A stretch of DNA of 64,000 nt. It comes from Brevundimonas variabilis (lineage in GTDB: Bacteria > Pseudomonadota > Alphaproteobacteria > Caulobacterales > Caulobacteraceae). Shown piece by piece: positions 56,344 to 64,000 of this stretch. The number at the start of each line of letters is the position of its first letter. Positions within the stretch are counted from its first letter, which is position 1. The position numbers and the translations under genes were made by a program. Under the pieces are notes generated by a model, which worked only from the letters and a program-made list of their open reading frames with translations, was not told the DNA's origin and ran no database searches. The stretch is taken from the NCBI RefSeq assembly GCF_014199945.1, contig NZ_JACHOR010000006.1, positions 1 through 64,000 on the forward strand. The letters are read 5' to 3'.

Positions 56344-57093
56344 ATGGTCGATGGCGTTTCTTCAACGACCGAAGCGGCCTCGCGGACTTCCGCAGGACGG
56401 ATCGGCCTGGCCTCGAATTTCGAGACCTTCCTGCAACTGCTGACAACGCAGCTGAAGAACCAGGACCCGCTGTCTCCGCTGGATTCCAACGAGTTCACGG
56501 CACAGCTGACCCAGATGTCGGGCGTGGAGCAGCAGTTGCTGACCAACGACCTGCTGACCAGCCTGCTCGCAGCGCAGCAGGGAAGCGGTGGCCTGTCGGG
56601 TGCCTCGAACTACATCGGCAAGGAGGCGACGGCGGCCTGGAGCGCGACCGAGCTGACCGACGGAGCTGCCCAATGGTCCTACGAGCTTGGGACGGCGGCC
56701 AGCGCCGCCAAGCTCGAGGTCGTTGATGGTTCTGGACGGGTCGTCTGGACCGGCGACGCCCCTTCTCGCCAGGAAGGCATCAGCGACTTCGTTTGGGATG
56801 GCAAGACCACCGCCGGAGCCCAGCTACCCGACGGCGGCGTCTATACGCTGAAGGTCTCCGCCCAGAACGCAAGCGGTGGGGCCGTCGACAGCCAGGTCCT
56901 GACCCGCGGCCGGGTGACCGGTATCGAGCTCTACGAAGGCCAGCCCTATCTGGCGATCGGGCAGTCCATCGTGCCGCTGTCAGCGGTGATCGCCCTCGAC
57001 GAAATGCCGACACTTGCCAATGCCGCCAACGACGACGGCTCGCCCGTCGCGAACCTGATGGCCTCGCTCAATCCTCTCAAACTGTTCTCTTAA
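56344..57093 (+). CDS. flgD: Flagellar hook assembly scaffold FlgD
   Basis: A 249-residue FlgD. The conserved N-terminal part is FLQLLTTQLKNQDPLSPLDSNEFTAQLTQMSGVEQ in two pieces, followed by a FlgD Ig-like/tudor region (VVWTGDAPSRQEGISDFVWDG given in part, LPDGGVYTLKVSAQN). It caps the growing hook and is lost at completion. flgE starts 12 bases later. Confidence 0.93.
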   Translation: MVDGVSSTTEAASRTSAGRIGLASNFETFLQLLTTQLKNQDPLSPLDSNEFTAQLTQMSGVEQQLLTNDLLTSLLAAQQGSGGLSGASNYIGKEATAAWSATELTDGAAQWSYELGTAASAAKLEVVDGSGRVVWTGDAPSRQEGISDFVWDGKTTAGAQLPDGGVYTLKVSAQNASGGAVDSQVLTRGRVTGIELYEGQPYLAIGQSIVPLSAVIALDEMPTLANAANDDGSPVANLMASLNPLKLFS

Positions 57094-57105
57094 GGAATAC
57101 CTGTC

Positions 57106-58557
57106 ATGAGCATCAACAGCGCCCTTCTGGCCGGCGTCTCCGGTCTGACCGCAAACGCCGCTGCCCTGGCGGCGATCTCGCAGAACATCGCCAACGTCAA
57201 CACCGTGGGCTACAAGCGCACGGCCAGCGATTTCTCGACCGTCGTCAACAGCCAGTCGCGAGGAACGGGCTATTCGGCCGGCGGTGTTCAGGCCACAGCC
57301 CGCCACTTCATCAGCCAGAACGGCCAGCTCCAGCGCACGGCATCGAGCACCGACCTGGGGATCGAGGGCCAGGGCTTCTTCGTGGTGGCCGACCGGGCCG
57401 AGAACCTCCTTCCGACTGATACGCGCCTGTTCACGCGGGCCGGAGCGTTCACGCCTGACAAGCTGGGTTATCTGCAGAATACGGCGGGGCTGTATCTGCA
57501 AGGCTGGCCGATCGACAACAATGGCAACATCAACAGCGATCCATCCGATCTGAATCGCCTGCGGTCGATCAATATCGGCAACGTCGGCGGGACAGCCGAA
57601 CCAACAACGCGCATCCAGCTCAATGCAAACCTGAACGACGCACAGCCGCTGAACCCCGACCTGGCCAGCTATGACGCGGCTGATCCTGCATTCAGCCTGG
57701 CACCCTACAATCGGACCGACGAGGCACCGACAGGGTTCAATCACGACTTCAGGCTCACGGTCCCGGTGTCGGACTCCAAGGGCGGTCAGCGCACCCTTGC
57801 CATCTCCTTCCTCAAGAGCGACGTCCCCAACGAGTGGTTCGCCGAGATCCATGCCGTCCCCGCGTCGGACGTCGCAGGAACAGGGACTGTTCCAGGCCAA
57901 CTGGCCTCGGGGCGTGTTCGCTTCACGTCCGAGGGACGCCTCGACATCACGGCCATGACAGGCGGCGGCACGCCCGCTGTGCCCGTACCGGCCGAAGGCT
58001 GGCTGTTTGCGGACTTCAGCAATCCATCGCTCACCCTCGCAGCATCCAACGACGCGGCGGCCACGGGCCCGAAATGGGCCACCGCAGCCGGTATCGACGC
58101 CCAGGTCATCAATTTCGACCTGAACACTTCGGCAGGTGGCCTCAGCCAGCTGAATACCGAGTCAGGCGTCCTCTCGACGATCACCAACGGCACCGCCTTC
58201 GGCAATCTGAGCGCCATCAACATTGATAAAGAAGGCTTCGTCACCGCGAATTTCGACAACGGGGTGACCCGCCGGATCGCGCAACTCGCCATCGCGACCT
58301 TCACCAGCCCGGACAACCTGCTGGAGACGAGCGGCAATGCCTATCAGGTCAGCCAGACGTCCGGCACCTTCAATCTGAAGACCGCAGGCGCAGGCGGCGC
58401 CGGCGATATTGCCGCCTCTCAACTGGAGGCGTCGAACGTCGACCTTTCGGCAGAGTTCACCGGACTGATTACCACCCAGCGCGCCTATTCAGCGTCTTCG
58501 AAGATCATCACGACCGCCGATGAGATGCTTGCCGAACTGATCAGCATCAAACGCTGA
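57106..58557 (+). CDS. flgE: Flagellar hook protein FlgE
   Basis: A 483-residue hook subunit. Its N-terminus (INSALLAGVSGLTANAAALA, then SQNIANVNTVGYKRT) and C-terminus (SQLEASNVDLSAEFTGLI, QRAYSASSKII) form the coiled-coil typical of rod/hook proteins. The middle contains FlgE D1/D2 domains (GIEGQGFFVV). AAGGAA precedes the ATG. It is the third gene of the fliK-flgD-flgE unit; sciP follows. Confidence 0.93.
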   Translation: MSINSALLAGVSGLTANAAALAAISQNIANVNTVGYKRTASDFSTVVNSQSRGTGYSAGGVQATARHFISQNGQLQRTASSTDLGIEGQGFFVVADRAENLLPTDTRLFTRAGAFTPDKLGYLQNTAGLYLQGWPIDNNGNINSDPSDLNRLRSINIGNVGGTAEPTTRIQLNANLNDAQPLNPDLASYDAADPAFSLAPYNRTDEAPTGFNHDFRLTVPVSDSKGGQRTLAISFLKSDVPNEWFAEIHAVPASDVAGTGTVPGQLASGRVRFTSEGRLDITAMTGGGTPAVPVPAEGWLFADFSNPSLTLAASNDAAATGPKWATAAGIDAQVINFDLNTSAGGLSQLNTESGVLSTITNGTAFGNLSAINIDKEGFVTANFDNGVTRRIAQLAIATFTSPDNLLETSGNAYQVSQTSGTFNLKTAGAGGAGDIAASQLEASNVDLSAEFTGLITTQRAYSASSKIITTADEMLAELISIKR

Positions 58558-58660
58558 TCGGTTGGTAGCATTTCGTAAACTTCAATGAATCGTTGCTCAA
58601 ACTCTGGATGGAATGACTCTGTGGACGGATTGGATTTTATCTTTTCCTTCACCACGACGC

Positions 58661-58675
58661 TTAAACGGCCTTTAG
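58661..58675 (+). promoter_or_regulatory. Candidate CtrA site before sciP
   Basis: TTAAACGGCCTTTAG matches TTAA-N7-TTAA at seven of eight positions and lies 55 bases before the sciP start. In Caulobacter CtrA activates sciP, so the position makes sense, but the motif is short. Confidence 0.4.
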
Positions 58676-58729
58676 GCGCGACGTGGCACATTCGCATCTC
58701 AGAACTGGTGATGAATGAGGCATAAGCCC

Positions 58730-59014
58730 ATGTTGCAAGAGCGACGCCTGAATCAAAAAGGCGAACAATACGTGGTTGGACCGACGGGCACGCCGCTGAC
58801 GCTGCGGGACCTCCCGCCGCCGAACACCGATCGCTGGGTGATCCGGCGCAAGGCCGAGGTCGTCGCTGCCGTTCGCGGCGGTCTGATCAGCGTGGATGAC
58901 GCTCTGGCCCGCTATCGCATCACGGCGGAAGAGTTCCTGGCCTGGCAGAAGGCCATCGACAAGTGGGGCATGCAGGGCCTGCGGACGACGCGGATTCAGG
59001 TCTACCGCTCCTAG
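58730..59014 (+). CDS. sciP: CtrA inhibitor protein SciP (DUF1153)
   Basis: A 94-residue helix-turn-helix protein of the DUF1153 family: [37 protein letters not shown], then [22 protein letters not shown]. SciP binds CtrA and keeps it from recruiting RNA polymerase, so that CtrA-driven flagellar and cell-cycle genes are off in G1. It lies next to flgE as in Caulobacter. ATG 58730 was chosen because GAGG at 58717-58720 precedes it; 58715 is the alternative, with five more residues. Confidence 0.9.
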   Translation: MLQERRLNQKGEQYVVGPTGTPLTLRDLPPPNTDRWVIRRKAEVVAAVRGGLISVDDALARYRITAEEFLAWQKAIDKWGMQGLRTTRIQVYRS

Positions 59015-59046
59015 CCGAACGGACTTCGCCAGACCGGCACGGAAAG

Positions 59047-59084
59047 AAGGCCGCTTCCCGCAACGGAAGCGGCCTTCGTCGTTT
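59047..59084 (+). terminator. Probable terminator after sciP
   Basis: AAGGCCGCTTCC pairs perfectly with GGAAGCGGCCTT around CGCAAC, followed by CGTCGTTT. The T-tract is weak, but the 12-bp stem ends the fliK-flgDE-sciP region before mnmA. Confidence 0.7.
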
Positions 59085-59121
59085 CGCCTCCGACCTCGAA
59101 AAGCCGCACCAATACGCCTAT

Positions 59122-60333
59122 ATGGCCGCCATGACCCTGGTCGACGACCTTTGCCCGATCCCCGACATTGCCCGCCCCGACATGGATGCGGCGATCGAAC
59201 AGGCTCGGCTGGCCGTCGGCTTGCCGCCTGGGGCACGGGTGGTTGCTGCCATGTCGGGCGGCGTGGACTCCACCGTCGTCGCGGCCCTGCTGCACAAGGC
59301 GGGTTACGACGTCGTCGGGGTGACGCTGCAACTCTACGACCACGGCGCGGCTCTCAAGAAGAAGGGAGCCTGTTGTGCGGGGCAGGATATCCACGACGCA
59401 CGCCTGGCGGCCGAAATGCTGGGCATCCCCCATTATGTGCTGGATTACGAAAGCCGGTTCCGCGATGCGGTGATCGACCAGTTTGCCGACAGCTACCTGC
59501 GTGGCCAGACGCCAGTGCCCTGCATCCGGTGCAATCAGACCGTCAAATTCCGCGACCTTCTCGACGTCGCCCGCGATCTGGGGGCCGAGGCCATGGCGAC
59601 CGGGCATTATGTCCGCCGATCGGTGATGCCGGGCGGACAGGTCCAGATGCGCAAGGCGATCGATCATTCCCGCGACCAGTCCTATTTCCTGTTCGCCACG
59701 ACCCGTGACCAGCTCGACTATCTGCGGTTCCCGCTCGCCGACCTCGAAAAGCCCCAGGTGCGTGGGGTGGCATCCGAGCTCGGGCTCAGGATCGCGGCCA
59801 AGCCGGACAGCCAGGACATCTGTTTCGTGCCCTCGGGCGACTATCGGACCCTGATAGACCGTCTTCGCCCGCAGGGACGCGAGGCGGGCGAGATCGTTCA
59901 CATGGACGGTCGGGTCCTCGGTACCCATGCCGGGATCACCGATTACACGATTGGCCAGCGCCGGGGCCTGAATGTCGCGGTGGGCGAGCCGCTGTTCGTC
60001 ACCAGGCTGGACCCCGAGGCTCGGCGGGTCATCGTCGGTCCGCGCGAGGCCCTGCTGACGGCCTCCCTGACGCTGGATGAGACCAACTGGCTGGGTAACG
60101 AAGGCTCGATAGAGGCGGCGGCCGATGCGGCAACGTCAGTGCTGGCCCGTGTCCGCTCCACCCGGCCGCCCTCGCCCGCCAGGCTTTCGCGCGTCGATGG
60201 GGTGGTGTCGGTCGTATTCGAGACCGGAGAGGAAGGCGTGGCCCCCGGCCAGGCCTGCGCCCTTTACGACCCCACCGACCCGGACCGGCTGCTCGGCGGC
60301 GGCTTCATCCAGACGACCACGGCCGTTGTCTGA
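59122..60333 (+). CDS. mnmA: tRNA-specific 2-thiouridylase
   Basis: A 403-residue enzyme adding sulfur to U34 of Lys, Glu and Gln tRNAs. The ATP-pyrophosphatase P-loop is [13 protein letters not shown] near 42-54, the catalytic Cys is in TPVPCIRCN, the second Cys in [13 protein letters not shown], followed by [14 protein letters not shown] and a C-terminal beta-barrel. ATG 59122 (MAAMTL) and 59131 (MTLVDD) are both possible; neither has a good ribosome site. Confidence 0.95.
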   Translation: MAAMTLVDDLCPIPDIARPDMDAAIEQARLAVGLPPGARVVAAMSGGVDSTVVAALLHKAGYDVVGVTLQLYDHGAALKKKGACCAGQDIHDARLAAEMLGIPHYVLDYESRFRDAVIDQFADSYLRGQTPVPCIRCNQTVKFRDLLDVARDLGAEAMATGHYVRRSVMPGGQVQMRKAIDHSRDQSYFLFATTRDQLDYLRFPLADLEKPQVRGVASELGLRIAAKPDSQDICFVPSGDYRTLIDRLRPQGREAGEIVHMDGRVLGTHAGITDYTIGQRRGLNVAVGEPLFVTRLDPEARRVIVGPREALLTASLTLDETNWLGNEGSIEAAADAATSVLARVRSTRPPSPARLSRVDGVVSVVFETGEEGVAPGQACALYDPTDPDRLLGGGFIQTTTAVV

Positions 60334-60895
60334 CGACCTGACCGGCGAATGGCCGCTGGCCCGACGCAGCGCCTTGCCGGCTGCATTTACCTGGCTGCGG
60401 GAAGCGTTTCCGCGCAGCCGGTGGGACGAAGCCTCTGTCCCCGGAAGCGCAACCCACTGGCTGCAGATGCATGCGGGCTTCCGGCAGGCGAGCCGTCACA
60501 TGGAGAAGGTCGCCGAGGCCTATCGCAGCGGGAGCATTGACCTTCGCGACTTTCATGGTCGGTTGCTGCCGACCCTGTCCGGCTTCCTCCAGCACCTTGA
60601 CGGACATCACAGGATCGAGACGACCCACTATTTCCCGCAGTTTCGCGCGATTGAGCCGCGCATAGCGCCCGGGATCGACCTGCTGGACCGGGACCATTAT
60701 GCCGTCCACGCACAGCTGGAAAGGCTCGCGGAATGCGGCAACGCCCTGCATCGGACGGTTCGCGCGGGCAACATCAATGCCGTTGATGATGCAGCGCGCA
60801 TGGCCGATGCGCTGGATACCGCAGCCTCGCCCCTCCTTCGTCACCTCGACGACGAGGAGGATATCGTCATCCCCCTGATGGCGCTGAGGGGCTGA
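60326..60895 (+). CDS. Hemerythrin-domain protein
   Basis: A 189-residue protein with the hemerythrin metal-site pattern: HAGFRQ (first His), [26 protein letters not shown], and [13 protein letters not shown]. It should bind a di-iron centre and sense or carry oxygen or nitric oxide. The likely start is TTG at 60326, which overlaps the mnmA stop by eight bases and gives an N-terminus [11 protein letters not shown]; an ATG at 60467 would remove the first helix. It is convergent with the HxlR regulator. Confidence 0.82.
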   Translation: MSDDLTGEWPLARRSALPAAFTWLREAFPRSRWDEASVPGSATHWLQMHAGFRQASRHMEKVAEAYRSGSIDLRDFHGRLLPTLSGFLQHLDGHHRIETTHYFPQFRAIEPRIAPGIDLLDRDHYAVHAQLERLAECGNALHRTVRAGNINAVDDAARMADALDTAASPLLRHLDDEEDIVIPLMALRG

Positions 60896-60901
60896 GCTGG
60901 T

Positions 60902-61402
60902 TCAGTCTTCCCCGACGGCAGCGTCTCTTGGCATGACGTCACCGACAGTCGGACGGTTGGCGGCACGGGTCATGACGATGTCACGGCCTTTCACGATCTC
61001 GCTGCAGTGTCCGCAGGCGATCCGGGGATCCAGCGAATGGCCGCAGGTCTTGTGGACCAGGTCAATGCCGCTGTCGGTGTCGCCATAGACATGTTTGGCT
61101 CCCCAGGCATGCAGGGTTACCAGAACGGCCGACAGGTCCTTGCCCTTGGCCGTCAGCACATATTCGTTCCGCGGCGGCCGCTCGGAATAGAGACGAGGTT
61201 CCAGAACACCGTGCTGCACCAGCGTCTTCAGCCGGGCGGCGAGGACGTTACGCGCAACCCCGAGCCGATCCTGCCACTGCTCGAACCGGCTGACTCCCTG
61301 AAAGGCGTCGCGGATGACCAGCAGGGTCCAGGGGTCGCCGATCACTTCCAGAGTGGCGGCGATGGAACAGCTTTGTTTTGAATAGTCTGCGGTACGGCCC
61401 AT
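60902..61402 (-). CDS. HxlR-family winged-helix transcription regulator
   Basis: A 166-residue regulator. The HxlR domain (about 10-105) has CSIAATLEVIGDPWTLLVIRD in part, FEQWQDRLGVARNVLAARLKTL (recognition helix) and YVLTAKGKDL. The C-terminal extension contains HKTCGHSLDPRIACGHC, a possible zinc ribbon. Signal and targets are unknown. It is divergent from the thiolase gene, which it may control. Confidence 0.87.
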   Translation of the reverse strand: MGRTADYSKQSCSIAATLEVIGDPWTLLVIRDAFQGVSRFEQWQDRLGVARNVLAARLKTLVQHGVLEPRLYSERPPRNEYVLTAKGKDLSAVLVTLHAWGAKHVYGDTDSGIDLVHKTCGHSLDPRIACGHCSEIVKGRDIVMTRAANRPTVGDVMPRDAAVGED

Positions 61403-61552
61403 GCAAACAAAGGTGACCCTGCGTCAGCAGATTTGCAAGTGGGTTGCCAAAAGGAACGGTCCGGATAAACCGCATCCAGCAGATCCTGTCGTCCGGCTTG
61501 CCTTGCGCGCGCTCAAGGACGATCTAGCAGGCACAACAGTCCGAGGTTTTCC

Positions 61553-62728
61553 ATGTCCGATCCCGTCGTCATCTGTTCCTTTGCCCGCACGCCGATGGGT
61601 GGGTTCCAGGGAGCCCTGTCGAGCGTCAAGGCCACTGACCTGGGTGCAGCCGCGGTCCGTGCCGCAGTGGAACGCGCCGGCGTCGCCGATGTGCAACAGA
61701 TCTACATGGGATGCGTCCTTCCGGCCGGTCTGGGTCAGGCTCCTGCCCGACAGGCCGCGCTGGGGGCCAGACTCGGTCTTCAGGTCGAGGCCACGACGGT
61801 CAACAAGATGTGCGGATCCGGTCTTCAGGCCGCGATGATGGCCCACGACGCCCTGCTGGCGGGTACGGCCGATGTCATCGTTGCGGGGGGCATGGAGTCG
61901 ATGTCGGGTGCCCCCTATCTGATGGCCAAGCACCGCAGCGGGGCCCGTATCGGCCATGACGTCATCTCGGACAGCATGTATCTGGACGGACTGGAAGACG
62001 CCTATGAGCCGGGCAAGCTGATGGGGGCCTTCGCCGAGGAAACCGCCCGGGACTATCAGTTCACGCGCGAAGCCCAGGACGCCTATGCGCTGGAAAGCCT
62101 GAAGCGCGCACTGGCTGCCATCGAGGGCGGTGCCTTCGATGCGGAAATCACCCCGGTTGAGGTCAAGAGCCGCAAGGGCACCGAAACCGTCAGCCGGGAC
62201 GAACAGCCCGGCAAGGCCGATCCGGCCAAGATTCCGAACCTGAAGCCTGCCTTCAGCAAGGACGGGACAATTACCGCAGCGAATGCCTCGTCCATTTCGG
62301 ACGGCGCTGCAGCGCTGGTGATGACCCGCGAGAGCGTGGCGCGCGCCATGGGGCTGCCGATCGTGGCCCGGATCGTTGCCCATGCCGCCCACGCCCACGA
62401 ACCGGCAAAATTCGCGACAGCCCCTGTCCCCGCGATGCAGAAGGTCCTGACGAAAGCCGGGTGGTCGGTTGATGACGTCGACCTGTGGGAAGTCAACGAA
62501 GCCTTCGCCGTCGTGGCCATGGTCGCCCTGCACGACCTCGGGATCGACCACGCCAGGCTGAATGTGAATGGCGGTGCGACCGCCCTCGGACATCCGATCG
62601 GGGCCTCGGGTGCGCGGGTCCTGACCACCCTGCTGTCAGCGCTTCAGGCGCGTGGCGGACGTCGTGGCGTTGCATCCCTGTGCATCGGCGGCGGCGAGGC
62701 CGTCGCCATGGCCGTTGAACTGGCCTGA
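61553..62728 (+). CDS. Acetyl-CoA C-acetyltransferase (thiolase)
   Basis: A 391-residue thiolase. The nucleophile Cys is in VNKMCGSGLQA (near residue 88), the base His in NVNGGATALGHPIGASG, and the second Cys in SLCIGGGEAVA. Length and motifs fit a biosynthetic acetoacetyl-CoA thiolase, although a degradative role is possible; no PHB or beta-oxidation gene adjoins. It is divergent from the HxlR regulator, with 150 bases between them. Confidence 0.92.
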   Translation: MSDPVVICSFARTPMGGFQGALSSVKATDLGAAAVRAAVERAGVADVQQIYMGCVLPAGLGQAPARQAALGARLGLQVEATTVNKMCGSGLQAAMMAHDALLAGTADVIVAGGMESMSGAPYLMAKHRSGARIGHDVISDSMYLDGLEDAYEPGKLMGAFAEETARDYQFTREAQDAYALESLKRALAAIEGGAFDAEITPVEVKSRKGTETVSRDEQPGKADPAKIPNLKPAFSKDGTITAANASSISDGAAALVMTRESVARAMGLPIVARIVAHAAHAHEPAKFATAPVPAMQKVLTKAGWSVDDVDLWEVNEAFAVVAMVALHDLGIDHARLNVNGGATALGHPIGASGARVLTTLLSALQARGGRRGVASLCIGGGEAVAMAVELA

Positions 62729-62905
62729 AGTCCGGTCGTGCCTGGGCACATCAGGCGCGCGAGGGCGGCGGGCCCATACATCAGGATCATCATGGCCAAC
62801 GCTCCCGCATCAAGTCATTGCGAATAAGAATGCTTCGCAAGTATGCCGTCTGTTGCGGGCGGTGCCAACCTGCTTTGTTGGCAACGCCACAACGGAGCAA
62901 CAGCC

Positions 62906-63244
62906 ATGCGTGAAGACGGAAAACTGGATTACCTCGAGATGCCGGCGGGTGACCTGGCTACGGTGAAGGCGTTTTATGGCGAGGCCTTCGGCTGGACCTT
63001 CGAGGACTTTGGCCCGACCTACGCTGCCTTCGACCAGGGTCTGGACGGCGGATTCGATGCCGACCCGGCGCGAACGCTCACGCCCCTCCCCGTGCTGTTT
63101 GCAACGGATCTCGAAGCCATGCTGGCGAGGGTCGAGGCGGCCGGCGGGGTGATCCTGCAGGCACCCTTTGCCTTTCCCGGCGGGCGCCGGTTTCATTTCC
63201 GCGACCCTGCCGGCAACGAACTGGCGGTCTGGTCCGAAACCTGA
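62906..63244 (+). CDS. VOC-family (glyoxalase-like) protein
   Basis: A 112-residue single-module VOC protein: KLDYLEMPAGDLATVKAFYGEAFGW, with the paired strands RRFHFRDPAGNELAVWSE at the C-terminus (Glu metal ligand in NELAVW). Function is not assignable from sequence. The ATG at 62906 has GGAG nearby; the frame runs further upstream without a match to the family. The 177 bases before it show nothing. Confidence 0.82.
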   Translation: MREDGKLDYLEMPAGDLATVKAFYGEAFGWTFEDFGPTYAAFDQGLDGGFDADPARTLTPLPVLFATDLEAMLARVEAAGGVILQAPFAFPGGRRFHFRDPAGNELAVWSET

Positions 63245-63430
63245 GACCGGGTTTTTGCGGTGTGAGCAGGGCGGCTTTCCCGAGCCTGCAGCCTGTCATT
63301 GTGTCTTCACGTTTCGAATGCGAACGACCATGATCGAGACTGGCTCAGTTGCCGGATTCTCGGCCGCATAAACAGTATCGAAGCCAAACTGGCACCCGGG
63401 CGTTATCGGAGCCAGCGGGAGACGTCAGAC

Positions 63431-64000
63431 GTGCATGAAATCGGCAGTGACATCGACCTGGCTGCGGCATTCGCAGCATCGCCCAACCCCTATATGCTGC
63501 TCACGCCGGACCTCCGCTACGCCGGTATGAACCAGGCCTATATGCAGGCTGTCGGCGTTGCGAAGCGGGAAGATCTCATCGGCAAACCCATCTTTGACGT
63601 CTTCACGGCGGGTGACGGCGCTGAGGCTCCCGAGAGCGTCAGGCTGCTGCGTGCGTCTTTCGAGAAGGTGCTCGACACCGGCCAGCCGGACCATATCGCG
63701 CTGATCCGGTACGCCATGCCCAGCGGGCCGGACGGGGCCTTCGAGGACCGATACTGGAGCGCCACCCATACGCCTGTGAAAAACTCTTCCGGCGAGTTGA
63801 CCTACATTCTCCAGCACACTTCCGACGTTACGGAGCTGGAACTTCTGCGGCGTCAGGCCGGCGCTGCCGAGCGGCCGTTCGTTGTGTCCGCACTCGATGC
63901 GATCATCGGTGGCGACCTGCTGAAGCGCGCACGCATCGTTCAGGAAGACAACCGTCGCCTTGAGATCGAGCGCTCGCGTCTGGTCGAGATGTTCATGCAG
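63431..64000 (+). CDS. PAS-domain signalling protein, N-terminal part (cut by window edge)
   Basis: The first 190 codons of a longer gene. A PAS domain covers about residues 10-130 (SPNPYMLLTPDLRYAGMNQAYMQAVGV, shown in part; LIGKPIFDVF; YILQHTSDVTELELLRRQA). A coiled segment (EDNRRLEIERSRLVEMFMQ) follows, as in histidine kinases with a second PAS. The start is GTG at 63431 with GGGAG nine bases upstream; no in-frame ATG lies near. Output domain unseen. Confidence 0.8.
   Translation, partial: MHEIGSDIDLAAAFAASPNPYMLLTPDLRYAGMNQAYMQAVGVAKREDLIGKPIFDVFTAGDGAEAPESVRLLRASFEKVLDTGQPDHIALIRYAMPSGPDGAFEDRYWSATHTPVKNSSGELTYILQHTSDVTELELLRRQAGAAERPFVVSALDAIIGGDLLKRARIVQEDNRRLEIERSRLVEMFMQ

Noticed and set aside
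58485..58697. 70-codon minus-strand frame between flgE and sciP
   Set aside because: It overlaps the flgE 3' end, lacks a ribosome site and matches no family.

Overview
This 64 kb window is a high-GC alphaproteobacterial chromosome segment, almost certainly Caulobacterales and most like Brevundimonas/Caulobacter. The evidence is a two-piece (circularly permuted) tmRNA gene beside an alpha-type sspB, a holdfast (hfs) polysaccharide locus, a flagellar hook locus with divergent sigma-54 promoters followed by sciP, and GTTC-N7-GTTC elements of the alphaproteobacterial LexA type. The genus is inferred from gene content; no comparison was run. No prophage, insertion sequence, rRNA operon or CRISPR array was seen.

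Layout. 1-0.4 kb: 5' end of tuf with tRNA-Gly and tRNA-Tyr upstream. 0.5-9.1 kb: rlmB, a TerC-like gene, metG, a methylcrotonyl-CoA carboxylase beta subunit, a possible 38-residue membrane peptide, pyrG, secG, tpiA. 9.3-18 kb: ppiD-like, trpE, ligD and ku (bacterial end joining, convergent), and a PP2C phosphatase/Ser-Thr kinase fusion. 18-21.5 kb: ssrA (tmRNA), sspB, a C13-like protease, rusA, a radical SAM gene with a LexA-type box, tRNA-Ser. 21.6-28.6 kb: hfsE-F-G, hfsB-A and hfsD homologues (holdfast synthesis and export). 28.6-31.8 kb: a Sel1-like protein, a GST and two tandem Arg/Asp-repeat RcnB-like secreted proteins. 32-35.3 kb: gatCAB. 35.4-40.7 kb: ruvX, an AEC transporter, pyrB, a catalytically dead dihydroorotase, a HIT protein, cysK. 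40.8-51.4 kb: phoD-like phosphatase, an S9 peptidase, an Mla-type lipid transport operon, and a two-gene DNA-repair module (radical SAM plus DUF4130-UdgX) behind a LexA-type box. 51.5-59 kb: flgL, flgK / fliK, flgD, flgE, sciP. 59-64 kb: mnmA, hemerythrin, HxlR regulator, thiolase, VOC protein and the start of a PAS sensor.

Genes that work together: ssrA makes the degradation tag that the neighbouring SspB delivers to ClpXP; LigD and Ku form the end-joining pair; GatCAB is the amidotransferase; hfs genes make and export holdfast; flgLK/fliK-flgDE build the hook and its junction, while SciP restrains CtrA. The most interesting leads are the SOS-type boxes in front of two different radical SAM genes, one of which is coupled to a UdgX-type uracil-DNA crosslinking protein, and a shared GTTCA direct repeat in front of both RcnB-like paralogues.
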